A program made the translations under genes and the position numbers. A stretch of DNA of 8,129 nucleotides from an uncultured Burkholderiales bacterium (GTDB taxonomy: Bacteria; Pseudomonadota; Gammaproteobacteria; Burkholderiales; Burkholderiaceae_C): contig CAJBHE010000194.1 of assembly GCA_903952885.1 (NCBI GenBank), positions 1 through 8,129 of the forward strand, read 5' to 3'. Under the pieces are notes generated by a model. That model worked only from the letters and a program-made list of their open reading frames with translations. It searched no databases and was not told the origin of the DNA. Positions 1-5,838 of this stretch are shown in pieces. Every line of letters starts with the position of its first letter. The first letter of the stretch is position 1.

Positions 1-206
1 TGGAATACAACAACGAAGAAGCCGGCGCTGAATGGCTACAGCGCTTGCTGCACGCTTTTCCCAAATACGCATGGATCAACCCAGAGCCGCAAGGCGTGTG
101 GGAATACCGCCAAAGCATCAGCATGATTCAACAAATCCTGAGCAACCGCATGTACCCGCTCACCCTCAAAGGCTTGGAAGAAGCCATGCGGATGCTGAGT
201 AAGTAG
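1..206 (+). CDS. VWA domain (CoxE-like) protein, C-terminal fragment
   Basis: The reading frame enters from outside the window (first full codon at 3) and stops at TAG 204-206, leaving the last 67 residues. The fragment has the pattern EYNNEEAGAEWLQRLL, then FPKYAWINPEP, then WEYRQSISMI, and ends in LTLKGLEEAMRMLSK. From family knowledge this is the usual tail of the VWA-domain proteins related to CoxE, which work with a neighbouring MoxR-type AAA ATPase in metal-centre insertion or complex remodelling. The VWA metal-binding (MIDAS) part lies upstream, outside the window, so the assignment rests on the tail alone. The gene ends 22 nt before the tRNA, on the same strand, with no terminator between them. 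Confidence 0.72.
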   Translation, partial: EYNNEEAGAEWLQRLLHAFPKYAWINPEPQGVWEYRQSISMIQQILSNRMYPLTLKGLEEAMRMLSK

Positions 207-223
207 CCACGTAAAATAAACAT

Positions 224-235
224 CGGTGGCCACCG
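224..235. repeat. 12-bp perfect palindrome over the tRNA 5' end
   Basis: CGGTGGCCACCG is a perfect palindrome made of five bases of leader and the first seven bases of the tRNA. It depends on A232, the same base that is mismatched in the acceptor stem. It could be chance, a protein site or a by-product of an A232 change; a function is not shown. Confidence 0.5.
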
Positions 236-303
236 TAGTTCAATGGATAGAACTCTCCCCTCCTAAGGGAGTGATACAGGTTCGATTCCTGTCGGGGGCA
301 CCA
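229..303 (+). tRNA. tRNA-Arg, anticodon CCT
   Basis: A complete cloverleaf can be drawn. The D stem is GTTC 238-241 with GAAC 250-253. The anticodon stem is CTCCC 255-259 with GGGAG 267-271, giving the loop CT-CCT-AA (anticodon CCT at 262-264, reading AGG). The T stem is ACAGG 276-280 with CCTGT 288-292, around the loop TTCGATT. The acceptor 3' strand CGGGGGC is 293-299, the discriminator is A300, and CCA is encoded at 301-303. The acceptor 5' strand GCCACCG 229-235 pairs except at its fourth base, where A232 faces G296. A C there would give a perfect stem. The gene is convergent with pilT, with 6 bp between the CCA end and the pilT stop codon. Confidence 0.95.
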
Positions 304-309
304 ATGCCC

Positions 310-1359
310 CTAGCGCATCGTAGCAAACCCCTCTGGATACTTTGCCTTGCTGCTTGCCTCTTGAACCTCTATCAAACCCTGCTTCACCAAAGCGACCAAG
401 CATTGATCAAGTGTCTGCATGCCCAAGGCACTCCCCGTTTGTAGGGCCGAGTACAACTGAGCCACTTTGCCTTCGCGGATCAGGTTGCGGACCGCGGGTG
501 TACCCACCATCACTTCAAAAGCAGCTACACGCCCTGCGCCACCTTTGCGTTTGCACAGCACTTGCGAGATCACGGCATTGAGCGACTCGGACAACATGCT
601 GCGTGCCATGTCTTTTTCTTCGGCGGGAAACACATCGACGATGCGGTCCATGGTTTTGGCAGCGCTTGATGTGTGGAGTGTGCCCAACACCAAGTGCCCT
701 GTTTCAGCCGCGGTGATGGCAAGGCGGATGGTTTCTAGGTCACGCAGCTCACCCACCAAAATCACATCGGGGTCTTCGCGCAACGCGGCACGCAAGGCGT
801 TGGCAAAGCTGAGAGTGTGTGTACCCAACTCTCGTTGTTGGATGAGGCAGTGCTGGGGCGTGTGCACAAACTCAATCGGGTCTTCAATCGTCACGATGTG
901 TTTATGCGTGTTTTGGTTCAGCACATCCACCATCGCGGCCAAAGTGGTGGACTTGCCCGAGCCCGTGGGGCCCGTGACCAACACCAAGCCACGCGGCTTG
1001 TGAACCAGCTCTGCAAAGAGGGCGGGTGCATGCATATTTTGCAAATTGGGAATGTGATGCGGAATAACTCGAAACACCACCGACACACCTCGCGATTGTT
1101 GAAACACATTCACGCGAAAGCGCGACACATCGGCAAGGTCTATGGAGAAGTCGCACTCCATGCTTTGCTTGAAATGTGACAGCTGTGCAGATGACATGAT
1201 GCTCATTAAAGCTGCATGAATACCTTCATGTGTCACCACCTCTGTGGACGCTGCGATCAAGTCACCATCGACTCTGAACATCGCAGGTACACCCGATGAC
1301 ACATGTAAGTCGGATGCCTTGCGGCTGACACATTGAACTAATAAGTGTTGAATATTCAT
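310..1359 (-). CDS. pilT: Type IV pilus retraction ATPase PilT
   Basis: A 349-residue hexameric motor ATPase that depolymerises type IV pili from the cytoplasmic side of the inner membrane and so powers twitching motility, adhesion and DNA uptake. Visible elements in order: KASDLH near 14-19 (N-terminal PAS-like domain), Walker A GPTGSGKST 130-138, Asp box HIVTIEDPIEF 154-164, Walker B DPDVILVGELRD 196-207, His box TLHTSSA 228-233, and the PilT-type C-terminal motif AVRNLIREGKVAQ 289-301. That last motif favours PilT over its paralogue PilU, and the length fits the family (about 345). The start is the ATG read from 1359; the upstream AAAGAA is a weak ribosome site and is half of an inverted repeat. 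No pilU lies beside it in this window. It is divergent from the HU gene and ends 6 bp from the convergent tRNA-Arg. Confidence 0.93.
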   Translation of the reverse strand: MNIQHLLVQCVSRKASDLHVSSGVPAMFRVDGDLIAASTEVVTHEGIHAALMSIMSSAQLSHFKQSMECDFSIDLADVSRFRVNVFQQSRGVSVVFRVIPHHIPNLQNMHAPALFAELVHKPRGLVLVTGPTGSGKSTTLAAMVDVLNQNTHKHIVTIEDPIEFVHTPQHCLIQQRELGTHTLSFANALRAALREDPDVILVGELRDLETIRLAITAAETGHLVLGTLHTSSAAKTMDRIVDVFPAEEKDMARSMLSESLNAVISQVLCKRKGGAGRVAAFEVMVGTPAVRNLIREGKVAQLYSALQTGSALGMQTLDQCLVALVKQGLIEVQEASSKAKYPEGFATMR

Positions 1360-1363
1360 GGAT

Positions 1364-1380
1364 TTCTTTGTATCAAAGAA
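1364..1380 (-). promoter_or_regulatory. Inverted repeat over the pilT ribosome site
   Basis: TTCTTTG-TAT-CAAAGAA is a perfect 7-bp inverted repeat with a 3-nt spacer, lying 5-21 nt upstream of the pilT start. In the pilT mRNA the arm nearest the start holds AAAGAA, the only purine-rich stretch at ribosome-site distance. A hairpin would sequester it. It could equally be a protein operator or chance in an AT-rich leader. Confidence 0.4.
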
Positions 1381-1542
1381 CCAACTCGGTGCGGTGCGGG
1401 TAGCGGGCTAAATTTGGTTAGCAAGCGCATGCATCGATTTTTAAACTAGGGTGAACACTAATAAATTGCACCGTGCCTTGATCTATGGGGTCTTGCAGCC
1501 AAAAAAATCATGCAAATGAAAAGTTCAATCCTGCGAAATACT

Positions 1543-1556
1543 TGCCAAAAATGGCA
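1543..1556. repeat. Short inverted repeat upstream of the HU gene
   Basis: TGCCA-AAAA-TGGCA is a 5-bp inverted repeat with a 4-nt spacer, 30 nt before the HU start. Its position suits an operator or promoter-proximal site, but no convincing -35/-10 pair could be placed around it. The rest of the 227-bp divergent pilT/HU spacer (1360-1586) shows no gene or clear promoter. Confidence 0.25.
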
Positions 1557-1586
1557 CAATGCACCCGTTTTAACAAGGAACCTCTC

Positions 1587-1871
1587 ATGAACAAAACTGA
1601 ATTGATCGAAGCCGTTGCCGCTCACACAGAATTGACCAAGGCCGATGCTGGCCGTGCTGTCAATGCCATCATCGACGTCATCACGCACGCTGTTGCGAAA
1701 AAAGACGACGTGCAATTGATCGGCTTCGGAACTTTTAAAGCAGCTGCACGCGCTGCACGCACTGGCAAAAACCCACGCACTGGCGAAGCCTTGAAAATCG
1801 CAGCTGCTGTGGTGCCACGCTTCACTGCCGGCGCAGCCTTCAAAGCTGCTGTGAACACCAAGAAGAAGTAA
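1587..1871 (+). CDS. hup: HU-family nucleoid DNA-binding protein
   Basis: A 94-residue DNABII protein that bends DNA as a dimer and compacts the nucleoid. The N-terminal helices MNKTELIEAVAAHTELTKAD are followed by the DNABII signature from GFGTF (46-50) to NPRTGE (62-67), where the NP pair sits at the tip of the DNA-intercalating arm. The protein ends in lysines (KKK), as is common for HU. The frame stays open upstream to 1485, but ATG 1587 is the right start: AAGGAA at 1575-1580 is well spaced before it and family homology begins exactly there. The very alanine-rich second half is what I would expect of Burkholderiales HU. It is a single gene, closed by the terminator at 1890-1922. HU or IHF subunit cannot be decided beyond HU-like. 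Confidence 0.95.
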   Translation: MNKTELIEAVAAHTELTKADAGRAVNAIIDVITHAVAKKDDVQLIGFGTFKAAARAARTGKNPRTGEALKIAAAVVPRFTAGAAFKAAVNTKKK

Positions 1872-1889
1872 TTTTTCACGTTTACGCAC

Positions 1890-1922
1890 AAAGCGGCGTC
1901 GGGCTACCGAGCCGCTTTTTTT
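1890..1922 (+). terminator. Intrinsic terminator of the HU gene
   Basis: An 8-bp outer stem pairs 1890-1897 (AAAGCGGC) with 1911-1918 (GCCGCTTT). A single-base bulge G1898 is followed by a 4-bp inner stem TCGG/CCGA and the loop GCTA. The 3' arm runs into seven T (1916-1922). It lies 19 nt after the HU stop codon and is a strong rho-independent terminator. Confidence 0.93.
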
Positions 1923-1948
1923 ACGTCTATTTCAATTTGCAAACCACC

Positions 1949-2329
1949 ATGTTTACACACGTTTTTTTAGGTGCTCAAGACCTCGAAGCATCACGCAAGT
2001 TTTATGACGCCGCACTCGGCGCATTGGGTCATGCATCAGGCAATAGCGCAGGCAGTCGCTATATATACCGCACGCCCACGGGTACGTTTGGCATCACCAC
2101 CCCTATCAACGGCGAGCCAGCCAGCTTTGGCAACGGCAGCACCTTTGGTTTTGCTGCCAAATCCAAAGAAGAAGTTGATGCCTTCCATGCAGCAGGCTTA
2201 GCAAACGGCGGCGTGACTTGCGAAGACCCTCCAGGCCTTCGCACCAACCCAGCCTTCAGCTATTACATCGCTTACTTGCGTGATCCATCGGGCAACAAGA
2301 TTTGCGCGATGTATCGGTCTGCCAAATAA
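1949..2329 (+). CDS. VOC (glyoxalase/dioxygenase-fold) family protein
   Basis: A 126-residue single-domain protein. It opens with FTHVFLGAQDLEASRKFYDAAL, typical of VOC proteins: the early His (H4) is the first metal-ligand position and 'DLEASRKFYD' is the first alpha-helix entry. It closes with YYIAYLRDPSGNKICAMYR, the last strand. In glyoxalase I the closing strand carries a metal-binding Glu; here 'GNKIC' has Cys119 near that position, so a classical Ni/Zn glyoxalase site is doubtful. Substrate unknown. ATG 1949 is preferred over the in-frame TTG at 1937 because homology begins at MFTHVF, but no Shine-Dalgarno sequence precedes either. The gene starts only 26 nt after the HU terminator. 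Its relation to the following receptor gene (58-nt gap) is unclear. Confidence 0.85.
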   Translation: MFTHVFLGAQDLEASRKFYDAALGALGHASGNSAGSRYIYRTPTGTFGITTPINGEPASFGNGSTFGFAAKSKEEVDAFHAAGLANGGVTCEDPPGLRTNPAFSYYIAYLRDPSGNKICAMYRSAK

Positions 2330-2387
2330 AAGACAAACGAGTCACTAAGAAGACTGATTCAGGGTAATCACTGAAGTGAGATATCGC

Positions 2388-4511
2388 ATGATCGTGGATA
2401 TGCAATCTCATCGTTCTTGGGTAAGTTTTCTTCCACTCGCCGTGGGTATTGCAACACCTGTTTTGCATGCCCAAACAGACATCACATCGCTGCCCAATGT
2501 GATGGTTCAAAGTGGCCGCTTAGAACAAAAACAATTCGACGCGCCCGCATCGGTCTTCACCATCGACGCAGACACACTGCGCAGTTCGGGCCCGCAAGTC
2601 AATATCTCTGACGTACTCAACCGTGCACCGGGTGTGGTGGCACTCAACCGCAACAACTACGCGCAGGATGTGCAAGTGTCTATCCGTGGCTTTGGCGCAC
2701 GCTCTGCCTTCGGTATCCGTGGTATCCGCCTCATCACCGATGGCATCCCCGCCTCGATGCCCGATGGTCAAGGCCAAACCTCCACCGTGAGCATGACCTC
2801 CACCGAACGCATGGAAGTGCTCACTGGCCCGCTGGCGCAGCTGTATGGCAACGCCTCAGGCGGCGTGATTCAAACCTTCACACGTGAAGCGGGCGACAAA
2901 CCCGAAGCGCAAGTCAACCTCTACACTGGTTCGTTCGGCATGCAACGCACCGATTGGCAAGTCAGCCAGCGCACCGGCAACGTCGGCCTCGTGGCCGACT
3001 ACAGCACTTTTTCGATCGATGGCTATCGTCAACAAAGCAGCGCAGAGCGCAAGCAACTCAACAGCGTCATCACGGTGGATGCCAAGCCCGACACGCGCTT
3101 TAAATTCATTGTGAATATCTTTGACATGCCTGAGGCCAAAGATGCACTCGGGCTCACCGCCACGCAACTGGCAGCAGACCCTTCACAAGCAGGCACCAAC
3201 GCTGTTGCCCGCAACACTCGCAAAACCGTGAAGCAAGAACAAGTAGGTGCTGTGGCAGAGCACCGCGTCGACAGTGACTTGAAGCTGCAAGCCCGCATAT
3301 ATGGCGGCACGCGAACTAACTTGCAGTACCAAGCCACCAACGCATGGACAGGGCTTGATCGTCGCTTTGAAGGCCTTGGTTTACAGGCCAATGGCAAAGG
3401 CAGTGTTTTCAATGCGCTGCCAGTCACGTGGGTAGCAGGCATGGATGTCGACCATGCACAAGAACAGCGCCAAGCTGGTGCTGCAGCCGCTGGTGAAAAA
3501 AGCGGCGCCCTCACGCGCAACGAACTGAATGAAGCGAGCAATCGCGATTTCTTTGCACAAGCCAACTGGTCTATGGGCGATCGCTTCACGCTGACCACCG
3601 GTGCTCGCCAAAGCAACGTCACCTTGAAGAGCCGTGACGATATGCCTTCTGGTGTCGATGGTTCTGGCTCCGTCACCTACAAAGCCACCAGCCCTGTGTT
3701 GGGCCTGACTTGGCACGCCCAAGACAACCTGAACCTTTACGTGAATCAAGGCAAGGGTTTTGAAACACCCACCATGGTGGAGGCTGCATATTCACGCGAT
3801 AGCAGCAACAACTTTGTCGAAAAATTCAACCCCAATTTACAAGCTTCCCGTAGCAAACATTTAGAGCTGGGCACCAAGTGGCTGCCATCGGCCAGCACAC
3901 GCATCGATGCGGCTTGGTTCCAAATCGACACCACGAATGAAATCGTCGCGGCCTTGGCGTCCAACGGCAAAACCGCTTACGACAACGCCGCACAAACCAA
4001 ACGTGATGGCTTTGAATTAGCGCTGCGCAACCAGCACACGGCCAACTGGCGCACACAGACATCTGCCACGTTTATGAATGCCACCTACCAAGCAGGCAGC
4101 GCCAGCTACAGCCCTCCCAATGGCAACAGCCTACCTGCGATTCCTAAGCGTCAAGTTTTTGCAGCCGTGCAATGGTCTGAAAAGGGTTTTGCACATGTGG
4201 GACAAAAACCTGCGCTCGGTATGGAAGCAGGGATTGACGTGATTCACCGCTCCAGCATGTGGGCCAATGATGCCAACACCGCCACCACGGCTGACTACGC
4301 TTTAGCGCCCAGCTACACCCTGCTGAATGCGCGCGTGCGTCAGCGCTACCAAGTGGGGGCTGCGCGTGTCGAGGCATTCGTTGGCGTTGACAACATCACG
4401 AACAAAGACACGGTCAGCTCCGTGATCATCAACCAGTTCTCAAAACAATATTTCGAACCCGGCTTGCCCCGCTCTTGGGTGATTGGTGTGCAAAGTCAAA
4501 TCCCGCTGTGA
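2388..4511 (+). CDS. pqqU: TonB-dependent receptor, PqqU/YncD-like (PQQ uptake)
   Basis: A 707-residue outer-membrane receptor. A signal peptide (h-region around WVSFLPLAVGIATPV, cleavage after LHA at residue 28) leads to a plug domain and a 22-strand-type barrel. From memory, the plug is strikingly close to E. coli PqqU (YncD), which imports pyrroloquinoline quinone: NRNNYAQDVQVSIRGFG, then GIRGIRL, DGIPASMPDGQGQTS and LYGNASGGV. The barrel shares NTRKTVKQEQ-like and GRGFETPT-like segments and the end pattern SVIINQ...YFEP. The gene directly downstream encodes a PQQ-type dehydrogenase, supporting PQQ as ligand; this remains inference. Starts GTG 2376, ATG 2388 and ATG 2400 are all in frame; 2388 is chosen for the purine-rich GAAGTGAG before it, but 2400 is nearly as good. 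The protein ends in QIPL rather than an aromatic residue, which is unusual for a barrel. Confidence 0.85.
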   Translation: MIVDMQSHRSWVSFLPLAVGIATPVLHAQTDITSLPNVMVQSGRLEQKQFDAPASVFTIDADTLRSSGPQVNISDVLNRAPGVVALNRNNYAQDVQVSIRGFGARSAFGIRGIRLITDGIPASMPDGQGQTSTVSMTSTERMEVLTGPLAQLYGNASGGVIQTFTREAGDKPEAQVNLYTGSFGMQRTDWQVSQRTGNVGLVADYSTFSIDGYRQQSSAERKQLNSVITVDAKPDTRFKFIVNIFDMPEAKDALGLTATQLAADPSQAGTNAVARNTRKTVKQEQVGAVAEHRVDSDLKLQARIYGGTRTNLQYQATNAWTGLDRRFEGLGLQANGKGSVFNALPVTWVAGMDVDHAQEQRQAGAAAAGEKSGALTRNELNEASNRDFFAQANWSMGDRFTLTTGARQSNVTLKSRDDMPSGVDGSGSVTYKATSPVLGLTWHAQDNLNLYVNQGKGFETPTMVEAAYSRDSSNNFVEKFNPNLQASRSKHLELGTKWLPSASTRIDAAWFQIDTTNEIVAALASNGKTAYDNAAQTKRDGFELALRNQHTANWRTQTSATFMNATYQAGSASYSPPNGNSLPAIPKRQVFAAVQWSEKGFAHVGQKPALGMEAGIDVIHRSSMWANDANTATTADYALAPSYTLLNARVRQRYQVGAARVEAFVGVDNITNKDTVSSVIINQFSKQYFEPGLPRSWVIGVQSQIPL

Positions 4512-4588
4512 GCCACCATCTTCGGGTTGACCCTAATCGCCTTGGTGACTTACGGAACATTCAATTACGGTTTTAATCCAATTTCTTC

Positions 4589-4595
4589 AAAGGAG
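4589..4595 (+). promoter_or_regulatory. Strong ribosome site that fixes the dehydrogenase start
   Basis: AAAGGAG lies 6 nt before GTG 4602. It is the best Shine-Dalgarno match in the window and identifies the true start in the frame that encodes the signal peptide, not in the frame of the long downstream ORF. This is the main evidence that the dehydrogenase gene is split by a frameshift. TTTAAT at 4572-4577 could be a -10 element, but no good -35 sits upstream. Confidence 0.8.
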
Positions 4596-4601
4596 ACATT
4601 T

Positions 4602-5838
4602 GTGAAACTTCCACGCCTGACCTGTACCCTCCAAAAAACCACATTGGCCCTGAGCATGGCGCTCAGCAGCTTGGCTATGGCCCAAGCACCCGCAGCTCCC
4701 CCCTGCAGCAGCCATTCCACCCACTTGGGCGCAAGGTCGCACTGCAGACCAAGTGGCGTTGAATTTGGTGCCACACCCACCGGGTATGAGTGCTCTACCT
4801 GTGAGCGAGATTCCCACGGACAAACTCAAAGTTCCCGCTGGCTTCAAAGTTGAGCTGTGGGCCTCTGGCATGCCCAACGCACGTTCGATGGTGCAATCGC
4901 CAAATGGCACCTTGTTTGTAGGCACACGTTTCACTGGCAACGTCTATGCCGTGGTTGAAAAAGATGGCAAGCGTGAAGTCAAGACCATAGCCAAAGGCCT
5001 GCACCGTCCGAACGGCGTGGTGTTCAAAGATGGCGCGCTGTATGTGGCCGAGCTGTCTCGCATCATTCGATACGACAACATTGAAGCCAACTTAGACAAC
5101 CCACCTGCACCCGTGGTGGTGTTTGATGCGTTGCCTAAGGACGAGGCACATGGCTGGAAGTTCATGAAGCTCAGCCCCGACGGCAACTACTTATATTTCC
5201 AGATCGGAACTCCGGCCAACATCACGGTTCAGCCTGTGACGCATGCTGTCATCGTTCGCTTGAACCTGAAAACCAATATCTTGGAAACTGTGGCGCAAGG
5301 TGTACGCAACAGCGTGGGCATGGACTTCCACCCTGTCACGAAAGAACTCTGGTTCACCAACAACGCACGTGACTGGGTGAATGACGATTTGCCTAATGAC
5401 ACACTGAACCGCATCACCGCCAAGCGCATGAACTTTGGCTACCCGTTCTGCCACCAAGGTGATTTGCTGGACATCGACTTCGGCAAAGGCCGCTCTTGCG
5501 ACGAGTTCGATAAGCCAGTCTTGAAGATTGGCCCACACGTGGCTGCTTTGGGCATGCGCTTCTACACAGGCAAACAATTCCCAGCTGAGTACAAACACAA
5601 CATCTTCATCGCTGAGCACGGCTCTTGGAACCGCACCAAGAAAACTGGCTTCGATGTGGTGCGTGTCGCACTCGACGCCAAAGGAAATGTGACCAAGAAA
5701 GAAGTCTTTGTGTCGGGTTGGATTCAGGGCGACGATTTCTGGGGTCGCCCAGCTGACGTTCACGTCATGAAAGACGGCTCAATGCTCGTGTCTGATGACG
5801 TAGCAGGCGCAATCTTCCGCATCTCTCACAGCAAATAA
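4602..5838 (+). pseudogene. Sorbosone dehydrogenase-family PQQ enzyme, frameshifted
   Basis: A periplasmic six-bladed beta-propeller dehydrogenase of the glucose/sorbosone (PQQ) family, oxidising sugars or aldehydes and passing electrons to a cytochrome. GTG 4602 begins a signal peptide (KLPRLTCTLQKTTLALSMAL, cleavage after LAMA) in one frame. Everything from about 4705 continues in another, with QGRTADQVALNLVPHPPGM leading into the propeller. Removing one C from 4698-4703 joins them into 411 residues without stops. As written, the first frame ends at TGA 4851-4853 after 83 residues, and the open part 4753-5838 (361 residues, GTG start) has no signal peptide or ribosome site. Family motifs, in 361-residue numbering: GLHRPNG 82-88, AHGWKFMKLSPDG 132-144, RNSVGMDFHP 185-194, ELWFTNNARD 198-207, NFGYPFCH 227-234, ALGMRFYTGKQFPAEY 265-280, IAEHGSWNR 286-294. 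Whether the shift is real, a base-call error or recoded is open. Confidence 0.88.
4698..4703 (+). other. C6 tract at the frameshift point
   Basis: Six C form two proline codons (CCC CCC) in the signal-peptide frame. Five C would give CCC-CCT and then GCA GCA GCC, continuing smoothly into the propeller frame. The site is at the signal peptide/mature junction, in an Ala/Pro-rich linker. A one-base length change here is both the commonest kind of sequencing or assembly error and a known type of slippage site for polymerase and for proline tRNA at CCC-N. Confidence 0.85.

Noticed and set aside
1552..1565. TGGCAC upstream of the HU gene as a sigma-54 promoter
   Set aside because: The -12 TTGC element is absent at the required spacing.
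1485..1586. In-frame extension upstream of the HU start
   Set aside because: The extra 34 residues do not match the family, and ATG 1587 has AAGGAA at the right distance.
2368..2379. TCACTGAAGTGA palindrome before the receptor as an operator
   Set aside because: It has five-base arms only, overlaps the possible start codons and matches no regulator site that I recognise (not Fur-like).
3029..3676. Long antisense ORFs inside the receptor, dehydrogenase, hydrolase and SDR genes (for example 3029-3676 and 7016-7783 on the minus strand)
   Set aside because: They mirror strongly recognisable genes on the plus strand, have no protein-family features and no ribosome sites; they are composition shadows.
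4524..4533. GGGTTGACCC after the receptor gene as a terminator
   Set aside because: It has only 4-bp arms with a 2-nt centre and no T tract; it is a short palindrome, most likely chance.
4753..5838. Treating the long ORF from GTG 4753 as a complete dehydrogenase gene
   Set aside because: It would start inside the mature region with no ribosome site or signal peptide, while a strong ribosome site and a matching signal peptide lie just upstream in another frame.
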